This document shows, piece by piece, positions 1 to 9,905 of a stretch of 64,000 bases of DNA; position 1 is the stretch's first letter, and each line of letters begins with the position of its first letter. This DNA is from CADEEN01 sp963738425 (lineage in GTDB: Bacteria > Pseudomonadota > Gammaproteobacteria > Burkholderiales > Burkholderiaceae_C), in the NCBI GenBank assembly GCA_963738425.1, contig CAVTWT010000003.1:248001-312000 (forward strand), read 5' to 3'. A program made the position numbers and the translations under genes. A model generated the notes under the pieces. The model did no database searches. It worked only from the letters and a program-made list of their open reading frames with translations, and had not been told where the DNA came from.

Positions 1-593
1 GACAGAGGCAGCAACACGTCCTTGAAGAAGCGCATCGGCCCGGCGCCGTCGATGCGCGCCGCTTCGACCAGTTCGTCGGGCACGGTGAGGAAGAACTGGC
101 GGAACAGGAAGGTCGCGGTGGCCGAGGCGATCAGCGGCACCGTCAGGCCCGCATAGCTGTTGAGCATGCCGAAGTCGGAGACCACTTTGTAGGTCGGACC
201 GATTCGCACCTCCACCGGCAGCATCAGCGTGACGAAGATCGCCCAGAAGAAGAACTGCCGGAACCGGAAGCGGAAATAGACGATGGCAAACGCCGACAGG
301 AGCGAGATCGCGATCTTGCCGAAGGCGATGATCAGCGCGCTGACGAGGCTCACCGTCATCATGCGGCTGACCGCGACCTTGGTGCCAGGCCCGCTGCGCT
401 CTCCCGTGAGGGCCTTGGTGTAGTTGCTGATCATCTCCTCGCCCGGCAGCAGCGGCATCGGCGTCTGCGCGATGCGCTGCGTGGTGTGCGTCGAGGCGAC
501 GAAGGTGATGTAGACCGGAAAGGCAACGATCAGCACGCCGATGATCAGCACCAAGTGCGACAGGGCGGTCAGCAGGGGTTTGCGCTCGACCAT
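1..593 (-). CDS. ugpE: UgpE, glycerol-3-phosphate ABC transporter permease (partial)
   Basis: Inner-membrane permease of the sn-glycerol-3-phosphate (and glycerophosphodiester) importer UgpBAEC. About 197 residues are present; the C-terminus runs off the window start. The product begins MVERKPLLTALSHLVLIIG and matches E. coli UgpE through much of its length, including the stretch LMLPVEVR and the permease EAA-loop segment DELVEAARIDGAGPMRFF that contacts the ATPase. Several hydrophobic segments are visible. The ATG at 593 overlaps the last base of the ugpA stop, so the two permeases are translationally coupled. The ATPase gene ugpC would be expected just outside the window. I am confident of the family; substrate assignment rests on similarity to Ugp and the adjacent ugpA and ugpB. 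Confidence 0.9.
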   Translation of the reverse strand, partial: MVERKPLLTALSHLVLIIGVLIVAFPVYITFVASTHTTQRIAQTPMPLLPGEEMISNYTKALTGERSGPGTKVAVSRMMTVSLVSALIIAFGKIAISLLSAFAIVYFRFRFRQFFFWAIFVTLMLPVEVRIGPTYKVVSDFGMLNSYAGLTVPLIASATATFLFRQFFLTVPDELVEAARIDGAGPMRFFKDVLLPL

Positions 594-1481
594 CAGTAGT
601 TCACTTTCTTCTCGACGAAGCGGAACTGCACGACGGTGAGCGCGACGACGATCACCATCAGCACCACGCTCTGTGCCGCCGAGCCGCCGAGGTCCAGCGC
701 CTTGAAGCCGTCGTAATAGACCTTGTAGACCAGGATCGCCGTGTCCTTGCCGGGCCCGCCGCGTGTGGCGGCGTCGATGATGGCGAAGGTGTCGAAGAAG
801 GCATAGACGACGTTGATGACGAGCAGGAAGAAGGTGGTCGGGCGACAGAAGCGGGAAGATGATGGTCCAGAAGCGCCGCCACGGCGAGGCGCCGTCGATC
901 GCCGCGGCTTCGATCAACGACTTGGGAATGCTTTGCAAGCCGGCAAGGAAGAAAAGGAAGTTGTACGAGATCTGCTTCCACACCGCAGCCAGCACCACCA
1001 GCGTCATCGCATGCGTGCCGTTGAGCAGGTGGTTCCACTCGAAACCCATCTTGCCGAGCGCGTAGGCGACGATGCCCATGCCCGGCGCAAACAGGAACAG
1101 CCACAACACGCCGGCCACCGCTGGCGCGACGGCGTAGGGCCAGATCAGCAGCGTCTTGTAGACCGAGGCGCCCTTGATCACGCGGTCGGCGAAGACCGCG
1201 AGCATCAGCGATACCGTGAGGCCGATCGACGCCACGAGGATCGAGAACACTGCGGTCGTCTTGAACGACGCGAGGTAAGTCGCGTCGTTCCACAGGTTCT
1301 CGAAGTTCTCCAGCCCGACCCAATCGACTGACGTGCCGAACGCGTCGGACTGCTGGAACGACTGCAGCAGCGCCTGGCCTGCCGGCCAGAAGAAGAAGGC
1401 GACGATGACGAAGATCTGCGGCGCCAGCAGCGCCCAGGGCAGCCAGCGCGAGCGGAAGAAGACGCGTTTTTCGACGGCCAT
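593..1481 (-). CDS. ugpA: UgpA, glycerol-3-phosphate ABC transporter permease (frameshifted)
   Basis: Second inner-membrane permease of the glycerol-3-phosphate importer. Reading from ATG 1481 gives MAVEKRVFFRSRWLPWALLA and continues in one frame to the EAA loop (LIEAAAIDGASPWRRF), then breaks near 840-842. There the minus strand reads TCGCCCGACC where the family's SPTTFF segment needs TCGCCGACC. Skipping one C restores an open frame ending FRFVEKKVNY at 595. The corrected length is 295 residues, the same as E. coli UgpA. The gene lies 27 bases after ugpB and overlaps ugpE by one base. The extra base is probably a sequencing or assembly error, because both sides remain well conserved, but a genuine frameshift cannot be excluded from this sequence. 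Confidence 0.88.
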
Positions 1482-1508
1482 GTCCGCTGTTGCCGGCTTT
1501 GTCTTCGA

Positions 1509-2825
1509 TCAGCCCTTGCTCTTGTTCGCTTTCTCAAAGCGCTCCAGCAACTCGTCGCCGCGCTTGACCATCGAGTCGAGCGCGTCCTTGGCGCTCTTCT
1601 TCCCGCCCCAGACCTGCTCCAACTCCTCGTCCGCGATGTCGCGGATCTGCAAGGCGTTGCCGAGGCGGAGGCCGCGCGACTTGTCGGTGACCTTGCGAAT
1701 CATTTGATTAGGCCCGACTTCGGTGCCCGGATTGCTCTTGTAGAAGCCGGATTTCTCGGTCAGCTCGAACGCGGCCTTGGTCACCGGCAGGTAGCCCGTG
1801 GCCTGGTGCGTCTTGGCCGCAATTTCGGGTCTGGCAATGAAGTCGAAGAATTCGGCCACACCCTTGTACTCCTCGGGCTTCTTGCCAGCCAGCGTCCAGA
1901 GGCTCGCGCCGCCCAGAATGGTGTTCTGCGGCGCGCCGGCGACGTCTGGGTAGTAAGGCAGGGTGGCCAGTCCCCAATTGAACTTGGCGTTCTGCTTGAC
2001 GTTGCCGTAGAAGCCGGTGGACGTGGTCACCATCGCGCATTCGCCCGAGATGAACGCCGGCTCGGGCACGTTGCGCCGGCCCTTGTAGACGAACAGGCCC
2101 TGCTTGGCCATGTTGCCCAGGTTCTCGATGTGGCGCACGTGCAGCGGCGAGTTGACCTTCAGTCGCGCGTCCATGCCGGCCAAGCCGTTCTGTTTGGTGG
2201 CGTACTCAACGTTGTGCCAGGTAGAGAAGCTTTCGAGCTGGGTCCAGCCCTGCCAGGCGATCGTCAGCGGGCACTTGTGGCCGCTGGCCTTCAACTTGGC
2301 TGCGGCCAGCGTGAGCTCGGGCCAGGTGGTCGGCGGCTTTTCTCCGTCCATGCCAGCGGCCTTGAAGGCGTCCTTGTTGATGTAGAGCACCGTGGTCGAG
2401 CTGTTGTACGGGAAGGACAGCATCTGGCCATTGGGCGCGGAGTAGTAGCCGGCCACCGCCGGGATGTAGGCGCTGGTGTCGAACTTCTTGCCGGCGTCGG
2501 CCATCACCTTGCCGGCGGGCACGATGGCGCCCTTGCTGGCCATCATCGTTGCCGTGCCGACCTCGAAGACCTGCAGGATGTGCGGCGCGTTGCCGGCGCG
2601 GAAGGCCGCGATGGCGGCGGTCATCGACTCGTCGTAGCTGCCCTTGTAGATCGGCGTGACCTTGTAGGTCTTCTGGCTCTCGTTGAACTGCTTGGCCAGG
2701 GTGTTGACCCATTCGTTGTTGAAGGCAGTCATCGAGTGCCACCAGGTGATCTCGGTCTGCGCCTGCGCGGACAGCGTCACGGTCATCAGCGCGGCCAGGG
2801 AAAGCGACTTCAGCTTCAAGGTCAT
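1509..2825 (-). CDS. ugpB: UgpB, periplasmic glycerol-3-phosphate-binding protein
   Basis: Periplasmic solute-binding component that delivers sn-glycerol-3-phosphate to the UgpA/UgpE permeases. The protein is about 438 residues, normal for UgpB. It starts MTLKLKSLSLAALMTVTLSA with a signal peptide probably cleaved after AQA, followed by TEITWWHSM, a typical start of the mature family-1 binding fold. Conserved UgpB-like segments include PYNSSTTVLYINKDAF, GGASLWT and FFDFIARPE. An upstream TTG at 2840 is in frame, but GGAG lies about 7 bases before the ATG at 2825, so I chose that start. It is the first gene of the ugpBAE operon and is divergent from the DUF3683 oxidoreductase across 172 bases that must hold both promoters. 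Ugp systems are often phosphate-regulated; I did not find a clear Pho box. Confidence 0.95.
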   Translation of the reverse strand: MTLKLKSLSLAALMTVTLSAQAQTEITWWHSMTAFNNEWVNTLAKQFNESQKTYKVTPIYKGSYDESMTAAIAAFRAGNAPHILQVFEVGTATMMASKGAIVPAGKVMADAGKKFDTSAYIPAVAGYYSAPNGQMLSFPYNSSTTVLYINKDAFKAAGMDGEKPPTTWPELTLAAAKLKASGHKCPLTIAWQGWTQLESFSTWHNVEYATKQNGLAGMDARLKVNSPLHVRHIENLGNMAKQGLFVYKGRRNVPEPAFISGECAMVTTSTGFYGNVKQNAKFNWGLATLPYYPDVAGAPQNTILGGASLWTLAGKKPEEYKGVAEFFDFIARPEIAAKTHQATGYLPVTKAAFELTEKSGFYKSNPGTEVGPNQMIRKVTDKSRGLRLGNALQIRDIADEELEQVWGGKKSAKDALDSMVKRGDELLERFEKANKSKG

Positions 2826-2997
2826 GGTCAGGGTCTCCAAAGGGAATTGAATGCGTCAAAACGAGCAAGCATCGCTGGCTTGCGTGACAACCGCGTTTCT
2901 GTCACGGAAGGCATTGGCCGGACAAGGGGGGAAGCCCGCGGGGCCACCTTGTGCGAAACGGGTCATTTCTGCGGCACGGTAGCATCGGGACTACCCT

Positions 2998-5900
2998 ATG
3001 AATGCACCCTTGCCCCAGCAAGCCAGCCAAGCGCTGGCAGACGACGAGAACAACGCGCCCCATTTGCAAAGGCTGCGCGAGATTCCCTACAACTACACCT
3101 CGTTCTCGGACCGCGAGATCGTGGTGCGCCTGCTCGGTGCGCGCGCCTGGGCGCTGCTCGACCAACTGCGCGACGAGCGTCGCACGGGCCGTTCGGCGCG
3201 CATGTTGTACGAGGTGCTGGGCGACATCTGGGTCGTGCAGCGCAACCCGTACCTCGAAGACGACCTGCTCGACAACCCGAAGCGGCGCGCCGCGCTGATC
3301 GATGCGCTGCACCACCGGCTGCACGAGGTCGAAAAACGGCGCACGCCGCAGTCCGATCCGGAGCGCGATGCGCTGGTCGGCGAGTTGCTCGCTGCGGCGA
3401 GTGCTGCGGTCGAACGATTTGCCGCGCATTTCCGCGCGGTGTGGGATTTGCGCAAAACCACGCGCCGCGTGCTCGGCCGCGCGACGGCCAAGGACAACAT
3501 CAAGTTCGACGGCTTGAGCCGCGTTTCTCATGTCACCGACGCTACGGACTGGCGCGTCGAGATGCCGTTTGTCGTGCTGACGCCGGACACGGAGGCCGAG
3601 ATGGCGGCGCTGGTCGCCGGCTGCGTCGAGCTGGAACTGACGATCATCCCGCGCGGCGGTGGCACCGGCTACACCGGCGGCGCGGTGCCGCTGACGTGGA
3701 AGAGCGCCGTCATCAATACCGAAAAGTTGGAAGCGATGAGCGAGGTCGAGATGGTGTCGCTGCCGGGCGTGGCGCAGCCGGTGGCCACTGTCTTCAGCGA
3801 GGCTGGCGTCGTCACGCAGCGCGTGGCCGATGCAGCCGATCGCGCGGGTTATGTGTTCGCGGTCGATCCGACCTCGGCCGAGGCGAGCTGCATCGGCGGC
3901 AACATCGCCATGAATGCCGGTGGCAAGAAGGCGGTGCTGTGGGGCACGGCGCTCGACAACCTGGCCAGCTGGCGCATGGTCACGCCTGAGGCGAAGTGGC
4001 TCGAAGTCACGCGCTTGGATCACAACCTCGGCAAGATCCATGACGTTGAAGTGGCGTCGTTCGAGTTGAAGTACTTCGATGCCAGCGGCAAGAAGCTGGA
4101 GCGCAGCGAGCGCCTCGACATCCCGGGCTCGACCTTCCGCAAGGAAGGCCTGGGCAAGGACGTCACCGACAAGTTCCTCGCCGGCCTGCCCGGCATCCAG
4201 AAAGAAGGCTGCGACGGCCTGATCACCAGCGCGCGCTGGATCGTGCACCGCATGCCCAAGCATGTGCGCACGGTGTGCATGGAGTTCTTCGGCAATGCGA
4301 AGGACGCGGTGCCGTCGATCGTCGAGATCAAGGACTATCTTGTTCTCGCAGTCGCAAGTCAAGCTCGCCGGTCTTGGAGCATCTGGACGACCGCTATCTC
4401 AAGGCCGTTGGCTATGCGACGAAGAGCAAGCGCGGCACGCTGCCGAAGATGGTGCTCGTCGGCGACATCGTCGGCGACGACGAAGCCGCGGTGGCGAAAG
4501 CAACGAGTGAAGTCGTGCGCATTGCGAACTCGCGAGCAGGGCGAAGGCTTCATCGCTGGTCAGCGCCGATGCGCGAAAGAAATTCTGGCTCGACCGCAAG
4601 CGCACCGCGGCGATCGCCAAGCACACCAACGCTTTCAAGATCAACGAAGACGTGGTGATTCCGCTGGAGCGCATGGGCGAGTACACCGACGGCATCGAAC
4701 GCATCAACATCGAGCTGTCCTTGCGCAACAAGCTCGAGCTGGTCGACGCGCTGACAGGGTTCTTTCGCAAGAGCCCGCTGCCGCTCGGCAAGAGCGACGA
4801 TGCCGAAGAGATTGCCAGCGCCGAGCTGATCGAGGACCGCGTGGCGCAGGCGCTGACGTTGCTGGCCGACGTGCAGGCGCTGTGGTCGGGTTGGCTCTCT
4901 GGCTTGGACAGCGCCGGCTTCTTCGAGCAACTGCAAGACAACCGCCTGCGTGCCTCGTGGAAGACACAGATCCTGAAGCCGTTGCAAACGTTGTTCGCCG
5001 GCGCGGCTTTCGTGCCCGTGATCGACGAGTGCCGCCGCATCCACAAGGAGGTGCTGCGAGGCCGCGTCTGGGTGGCGCTGCACATGCATGCCGGTGACGG
5101 CAACGTGCACACCAACATCCCCGTCAACAGCGACAACTACGCGATGCTGCAGACGGCGCACGAAGCGGTGGGCCGCATCATGGCGCTGGCGCGGCGGCTC
5201 GACGGCGTGATCTCGGGTGAGCACGGCATCGGCATCACCAAGCTCGAGTTCTTGAGCAACGACGAGCTGCGCGGTTTCGCCGACTACAAGCAGCGTGTCG
5301 ATCCGCAGGGCCGCTTCAACAAGGGCAAGCTGCTCAAGCGCACCGGCGACGACAGCTTCGCCGCCGATCTGTCGGCCGCCTACACGCCGAGCTTCGGCCT
5401 GATGGGCCACGAGTCGTTGATCATGCAGCGCAGCGACATCGGCGCGATTTCCGACAGCATCAAGGACTGTCTGCGCTGTGGCAAGTGCAAACCGGTCTGC
5501 GCGACGCATGTGCCGCGCGCCAACCTGCTCTACAGCCCGCGCAACAAGATCCTCGCCACGTCGTTGCTGATCGAAGCCTTTCTGTATGAAGAGCAGACCC
5601 GGCGCGGCATCAGCATCCGCCACTGGGAAGAGTTCGAGGACGTGGCCGACCACTGCACCGTCTGCCACAAGTGCCTGTCGCCGTGCCCGGTGAAGATCGA
5701 CTTCGGCGACGTGTCGATGAACATGCGCAACCTGCTGCGCAAGATGGGGCAGAAGAGTTTTCGCCCCGGCAATGCGGCGGCGATGTTTTTCTTGAACGCG
5801 ACGAATCCGCAGACGATCAAGCTGATGCGCAGCGCGATGGTCGATGTTGGCTTCAAGGTGCAGCGATTTGCCAACCAGATGCTGCGTCTGGCGGCCAAAA

Positions 5901-6880
5901 CGCAGACCGAAGCACCGCCCGCAACGGTCGGTGCGGCGCCGGTCAAAGAGCAGGTGATCCACTTCATCAACAAGAAGATGCCCGGCGGCCTGCCGAAGAA
6001 GACGGCGCGTGCGCTGCTCGACATCGAAGACGCGCACTACGTGCCGATCATCCGCAACCCCGCAGCGACCACAGCCGACACCGAAGCTGTCTTCTACTTC
6101 CCCGGCTGCGGCTCGGAGCGCTTGTTCAGCCAGGTGGGTCTCGCGACGCAGGCGATGCTCTGGCATGCCGGTGTGCAAACCGTGTTGCCTCCCGGCTACC
6201 TGTGCTGCGGCTATCCGCAGAAGGGCTCGGGCCAGTTCGACAAGGCCGAGAAGATGATCACCGACAACCGCGTGCTCTTCCACCGTGTCGCCAACACGCT
6301 GAACTACCTCGACATCAAGACAGTCGTCGTGTCCTGCGGCACCTGCTACGACCAATTGCAGGGCTACAGCTTCGAAGAGATCTTCCCCGGCTGCCGCATC
6401 ATCGACATCCACGAGTACCTGCTCGAGAAGGGCTTGAAGCTCGACGGCAAAGGCGCGTATCTCTACCACGACCCCTGCCACAGTCCGATGAAGCTGCAGG
6501 AGCCGATGAAGACCGTCAAGGCCTTGGTCGGTGACAACGTGATGAAGAGCGAGCGCTGCTGCGGCGAGAGCGGCACGCTCGGTGTGACGCGGCCGGATAT
6601 TTCGACGCAGGTGCGCTTCCGCAAGGAGGAAGAGCTGCAGAAGAACGAAACCGCGCTGCGGGCGTCGGGCGCGGTCAAACAGGGCGACGACATCAAGATC
6701 CTGACCTCGTGCCCGAGCTGCCTGCAGGGCCTGAAGCGCTACGGCGCTGACTTGAACAACGGCCTGCTCGAAGCCGACTACATCGTCGTCGAAATGGCGC
6801 GCCACATCCTTGGCGACGATTGGATGCCGCAGTACGTGGCCAAGGCCAACGCAGGCGGGATCGAGCGCGTGCTCGTCTAA
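2998..6880 (+). CDS. DUF3683-type FAD-linked oxidoreductase with Fe-S and CCG domains (four frameshifts)
   Basis: Large D-2-hydroxyacid dehydrogenase-like flavoprotein, about 1,293 residues once indels are repaired. Domains in order: an N-terminal DUF3683 region (about 1-170); an FAD-binding domain of the GlcD/D-lactate dehydrogenase type with RGGGTGYTGGAVPL near 220; an FAD-oxidase C-terminal domain with HMHAGDGNVHTN and SGEHGIGITK; two 4Fe-4S motifs (CLRCGKCKPVC and CTVCHKCLSPCP); and two cysteine-rich CCG domains (PGCGSERLF, LCCGYPQKG, DPCHSPMK, CCGESGTLG). It probably oxidises a 2-hydroxyacid and passes electrons through the clusters to the respiratory chain; the substrate is unknown. The frame changes near 4340, 4376, 4533 and 4559, all within 220 bases, yet the peptide pieces join sensibly (DYLFSQSQVKL, GLEHLDDRYL, GFIAVSADARKKFW). 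This looks like a locally poor sequence rather than decay. Confidence 0.85.
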
Positions 6881-6896
6881 GACGAGCACGCGCTCG
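6862..6896 (+). terminator. 16-bp perfect hairpin spanning a stop codon, putative terminator
   Basis: Perfect inverted repeat with 16-base arms at 6862-6877 and 6881-6896. The three-base loop is the TAA stop codon of the DUF3683 oxidoreductase, so half of the stem encodes its last five residues (ERVLV). The position, at the end of a transcription unit facing a convergent gene, suggests a terminator or mRNA 3'-end stabiliser. There is no following T-run, so it is not a textbook intrinsic terminator. Confidence 0.5.
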
Positions 6897-6913
6897 CGAG
6901 CGCTGCATACACG

Positions 6914-7106
6914 GCTCCCCCGAGCCCCCTCCGAGCGGGGGCTCCAATGTGTTCGACGACACTTCCAAAGCCCTCCTCCAGGAGGAGGGCTCCAGCATGA
7001 GGGACGAACTCCTTCGTCGTTCTGACTGGAGCCTCCCTCGCGGAGGGAGGCTGGAGGGAGCGGTCGAGCTAACTGGAGCCCCCGCTCGGAGGGGGCTCGG
7101 GGGAGC
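6914..7106. repeat. Nested palindrome cluster with perfect 32-bp inverted termini
   Basis: A 32-base block at 6914-6945 recurs as its exact reverse complement at 7075-7106. Between them lie two smaller perfect palindromes: 11-base arms around 6980 (6969-6991) and 9-base arms at 7031-7051. The blocks are GC-rich and are themselves partly self-complementary. The cluster fills the gap between convergent genes, the usual site of REP/BIME-like interspersed repeats. No open frame here looks coding, and I saw no transposase or target-site duplication. Confidence 0.75.
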
Positions 7107-7153
7107 GGGGCATTCGCCGCCAGTCGCACTGAATCAGCGCGTCTCGCGCAGAT

Positions 7154-9214
7154 TCAGTGTGCAGAGACCGGCGGCGTCGTCTTGCGGCGCAGGCGCGGGT
7201 CGCCCTCGCCGGGGCTCACATAGAGCGACGAGCGGAATGCGTCTTCGTCGCTGTCGCGGGCGTCGATGGCCCACTGCAGCAGGTCGGCCGCGGCCATCGG
7301 CTGCGCGAACAGAAAACCTTGCAGCTCGTCGCAGCCCATTTCGGTGAGGATGCGGCGCTGCTTGATCGTTTCCACGCCTTCGGCGACAACGCGCTTGCCC
7401 AGCGCATGCGTCAATTTGACGACGGCGTCGACAACGGCGCGCGCGTCGGCGCTGCGCTCCAGGTCCATGACGAAGCTGCGATCGATCTTGACTTCCTTGG
7501 CCGGCAGCTTGCGCAGGTACGACAGGCTCGAATAGCCGGTGCCGAAGTCGTCGATCGAGAGGTGCACGCCGATCAGCCCCAACTGGGCCAGCGTGGCCTG
7601 CGTCGACTGCGTGTTCTCCATCGCCAGCGTTTCGGTGATCTCGCACGTCAGCCGGCTCGGCTCGATGCGGTTTCGCGACAGCGCCTGGCCGACGCGCTGC
7701 GCCAGATCCGGCTCGCGCAAGTGCTGCGCCGAGAGGTTGATGGCCACGCGCATGTTCAGTCCGGCCTGCGCCCACAGGCCCGCTTGCCGGCAGGCGCGGT
7801 CGATGACCCAGTCGCCCAAGCGTGTCACCAAGCCAAAGCGCTCGGCGAGGTTGACGAAGATCGCCGGCGGCACGTCGCCGCGCGTGGCGTGCTTCCAGCG
7901 CAGCAGCGCTTCGGCGGCGGTGATGCGGCCGCTGGCGGCGTCGATCTTCGGCTGGTAGACCAGGTCGAGCCCGTCGTTGTCGAGCGCCTGGCGGAAGTCG
8001 CGCAGCAGCTCGAGATCGTTCGACATGTCCTCGTCCATCTCGGCGGTGAACACGCCCAGTCGCGCGCCGCCGGAGCGCTTGGCCGTTTGCACTGCGGTTT
8101 CGCAGCGCGCGATCAGGCGCTCGGCGTCGCCATGGTCGGGGTACAGCGCGATGCCGACCGAGCAGCTCAGGTGAACTTCCTTGGTCCCCATGCGGTAGGG
8201 CTGGCCGACGGCATCGATCAGACGCTCGGCCAGGCGCGTCAGCGGCTCGCGCTCGGTCTGCTGCGTCAGCAGCACGGCAAAGACATCGCTGCCCAGCCGG
8301 GCCAGCATGTCCTTGGGCTGCATCAGGCGGCGCATGCGGCGGCTGGCGTGCTTGAGCAGCTGGTCGCCGACCAGGTGGCCGTAGGTCGCGTTGACCGGCT
8401 TGAAGCCGTCGAGGTTGAGGATCAGCAGCGCCAGCCGGCGTCTTTCAGCGTCGCATCGCGCCACGGCGTGGGCCAGCCGCGCTTCGAGCGCGCTGCGGTT
8501 GGGCAAGGCGGTCAGCAGGTCGACGTCGGCGCTCGGCGCGGCCTTGAGGCGCTCGGCCTGGCGCTGGCGCCGTGCTTGGCGCAGGCTGGCGGCAAGGAAG
8601 GCGCCGAGTGCGGCCAGCGCACTCATCGGCACCAGCGACGCATCGAGTGCCAGGCTGCCCGGCGACTCGCGCCAGGTCACGGCTGTCAGAAGCGCCGCCG
8701 CCAGCAAGGCGCAAGCACTGCGCAAGGCGACGTGCAGCCCCGTGTTGCGCAGCGGCCGGTGCAGCCCACGCAGGGCCACGGTCAGGACCAGCGCGGCCAC
8801 CATCAGCGTCACGGGTGTCCATGGCAGACCGGCGCCGGGCAAGGCGTGCAGCAGTGACACGAACAGCAGCGACGCCAGCAGCACGCCGCCGCTGCCAAGA
8901 AGTTGCTGTGGGTGATGCCACGGTGCGAGCACGCCCAGGCGGGCCAACGAGGCGGTGATGACGCCCAGCAGCACCATCAAGGCCAGCGTGATGCCGTTGC
9001 CGGTGGTCTGAAAGGCCGACCCCGCGTGGGCTGGCCACCACAGCCCGGCGGCCAGCAGCAGCACGGCGACGACGTCGAGGCTGCCGGTGCGCAGGGCGCC
9101 GGGCGCGGTGGCCTCCCAGGCCACAGCCGAGCCCACCCACAGCAGCGCCGCGCAGAGCACGAGTGCAAGCAAGGGGTTCAGAACGCTGGCGTCGAGGACA
9201 GCCGGGAATGGCAT
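7154..9214 (-). CDS. Membrane-bound EAL phosphodiesterase with degenerate GGDEF domain
   Basis: Probable cyclic-di-GMP phosphodiesterase of 686 residues. The N-terminal ~215 residues contain about seven hydrophobic segments, an integral-membrane sensor of unknown ligand. The GGDEF domain follows (about 245-400), but the signature reads RLGSDVF, so the catalytic GG(D/E)EF is lost and diguanylate cyclase activity is unlikely. The EAL domain (about 430-670) is intact: the EALLRW motif, NLSAQHL, EITETLAMEN, DDFGTGYSS, KIDRSFV and AEGVET. I chose ATG 9214 (MPFPAVLDASV) because upstream in-frame codons give a low-complexity arginine-rich peptide and run into the divergent DUF971 gene. Loss of c-di-GMP by such an enzyme commonly affects exopolysaccharide production, relevant to the nearby EPS island, but a direct link is inference. 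Confidence 0.88.
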   Translation of the reverse strand: MPFPAVLDASVLNPLLALVLCAALLWVGSAVAWEATAPGALRTGSLDVVAVLLLAAGLWWPAHAGSAFQTTGNGITLALMVLLGVITASLARLGVLAPWHHPQQLLGSGGVLLASLLFVSLLHALPGAGLPWTPVTLMVAALVLTVALRGLHRPLRNTGLHVALRSACALLAAALLTAVTWRESPGSLALDASLVPMSALAALGAFLAASLRQARRQRQAERLKAAPSADVDLLTALPNRSALEARLAHAVARCDAERRRLALLILNLDGFKPVNATYGHLVGDQLLKHASRRMRRLMQPKDMLARLGSDVFAVLLTQQTEREPLTRLAERLIDAVGQPYRMGTKEVHLSCSVGIALYPDHGDAERLIARCETAVQTAKRSGGARLGVFTAEMDEDMSNDLELLRDFRQALDNDGLDLVYQPKIDAASGRITAAEALLRWKHATRGDVPPAIFVNLAERFGLVTRLGDWVIDRACRQAGLWAQAGLNMRVAINLSAQHLREPDLAQRVGQALSRNRIEPSRLTCEITETLAMENTQSTQATLAQLGLIGVHLSIDDFGTGYSSLSYLRKLPAKEVKIDRSFVMDLERSADARAVVDAVVKLTHALGKRVVAEGVETIKQRRILTEMGCDELQGFLFAQPMAAADLLQWAIDARDSDEDAFRSSLYVSPGEGDPRLRRKTTPPVSAH

Positions 9215-9368
9215 GGGGCGCAGGCCTTGTGGGCCTGTTCGGCTTCTTGAGCGGCAAATTCTCGACCGGCCCGCCAGCGGCGCGGACGGGTGGCGGTCAA
9301 CGCCGATCGGCCTCGCGTGAACTAGGGCCCGATGGGGCGGGTTTTCTCCGGCCGCTACACTCAAAACC

Positions 9369-9773
9369 ATGGCCTCTGCCCCCCTACCCACGGCGCTCAC
9401 CGTGCACCAGCAATCGAAGTCGCTCGAAGTGGCGTTCGACGACGGCGCCAGTTTTCGCATCCCGTTCGAGCTGCTGAGAATTTATTCACCCTCGGCCGAA
9501 GTGCAGGGGCACGGTCCGGGGCAGGAAGTGCTGCAGACCGGCAAGCGCGATGTTGGCATCGATGCGCTCGAACCGGTCGGCCACTACGCCGTGCAGCCGA
9601 CGTTCAGCGACGGCCACAGCACGGGCATTTTTTCCTGGGACTATCTGTACCGCCTCGGTGCCGAGCAGGAAGCGCTGTGGCAGCGCTATGAAGAGCGACT
9701 GGCCGCGGCCGGCGCGTCGCGCGACGCACCGATGATCGAAGCGGCCGGTGGCGCCTGCGGCCACCACCACTGA
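9369..9773 (+). CDS. DUF971 (GBBH-like N-terminal) protein
   Basis: A 134-residue protein of the DUF971 family, related to the N-terminal domain of gamma-butyrobetaine hydroxylases. Characteristic segments are LEVAFDDG, FELLRIYSPSAE, VGHYAVQPTFSDGHSTGIF and the aromatic-rich SWDYLYRLG. It ends in a cysteine/histidine tail (GACGHHH) that could bind metal. In many betaproteobacteria this small gene sits directly upstream of ubiE, as here (132 bases, filled by an interspersed repeat). A role with iron-sulfur or metal handling has been proposed for relatives, but its biochemical function is not settled. ATG 9369 is divergent from the EAL gene across 154 bases. Confidence 0.88.
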   Translation: MASAPLPTALTVHQQSKSLEVAFDDGASFRIPFELLRIYSPSAEVQGHGPGQEVLQTGKRDVGIDALEPVGHYAVQPTFSDGHSTGIFSWDYLYRLGAEQEALWQRYEERLAAAGASRDAPMIEAAGGACGHHH

Positions 9774-9782
9774 AGTGATGTT

Positions 9783-9864
9783 GCCCACCCCCGTAGCGGC
9801 TTCGCCGCACCCCCTCGAGGGGGCACCGCCAGCGGCCTGGCAGAGCCAGATCCGCGGCGGTCGC
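9783..9864 (+). repeat. Interspersed GC-rich repeat, copy A
   Basis: An 82-base element with two hairpins: arms GCGGC/GCCGC around TTC (9796-9808), then the perfect 14-base palindrome CCCCCTCGAGGGGG (9810-9823). It shares a common backbone with a second copy at 13752-13843: GCCCACCCC, the hairpin, GGCACCG, CAGCGG, AAGCCAG-like and CGGCGGTCGC blocks in the same order. It fills the gap between the DUF971 gene and ubiE. Function unknown; the hairpins could act as an attenuator or processing site. Confidence 0.7.
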
Positions 9865-9905
9865 TTGCAAAGGCACGCGCTTCGTCGAGTGTTGTGCGCG
9901 CTCGC

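Noticed and set aside
1704..3989. 761-codon plus-strand frame running across ugpB and into the oxidoreductase
   Set aside because: It is antisense to ugpB and out of frame with the oxidoreductase; no protein features.
4550..7129. Very long open frame (859 codons) on the minus strand opposite the oxidoreductase
   Set aside because: Composition-driven antisense frame: its product is rich in Arg, His, Ala and Val with no family features, while the plus strand has clear Fe-S and FAD motifs.
6881..7153. Possible CRISPR-like array from repeated GC-rich blocks
   Set aside because: The blocks are inverted, not direct, repeats, with unequal spacing and no array of uniform spacers or cas genes.
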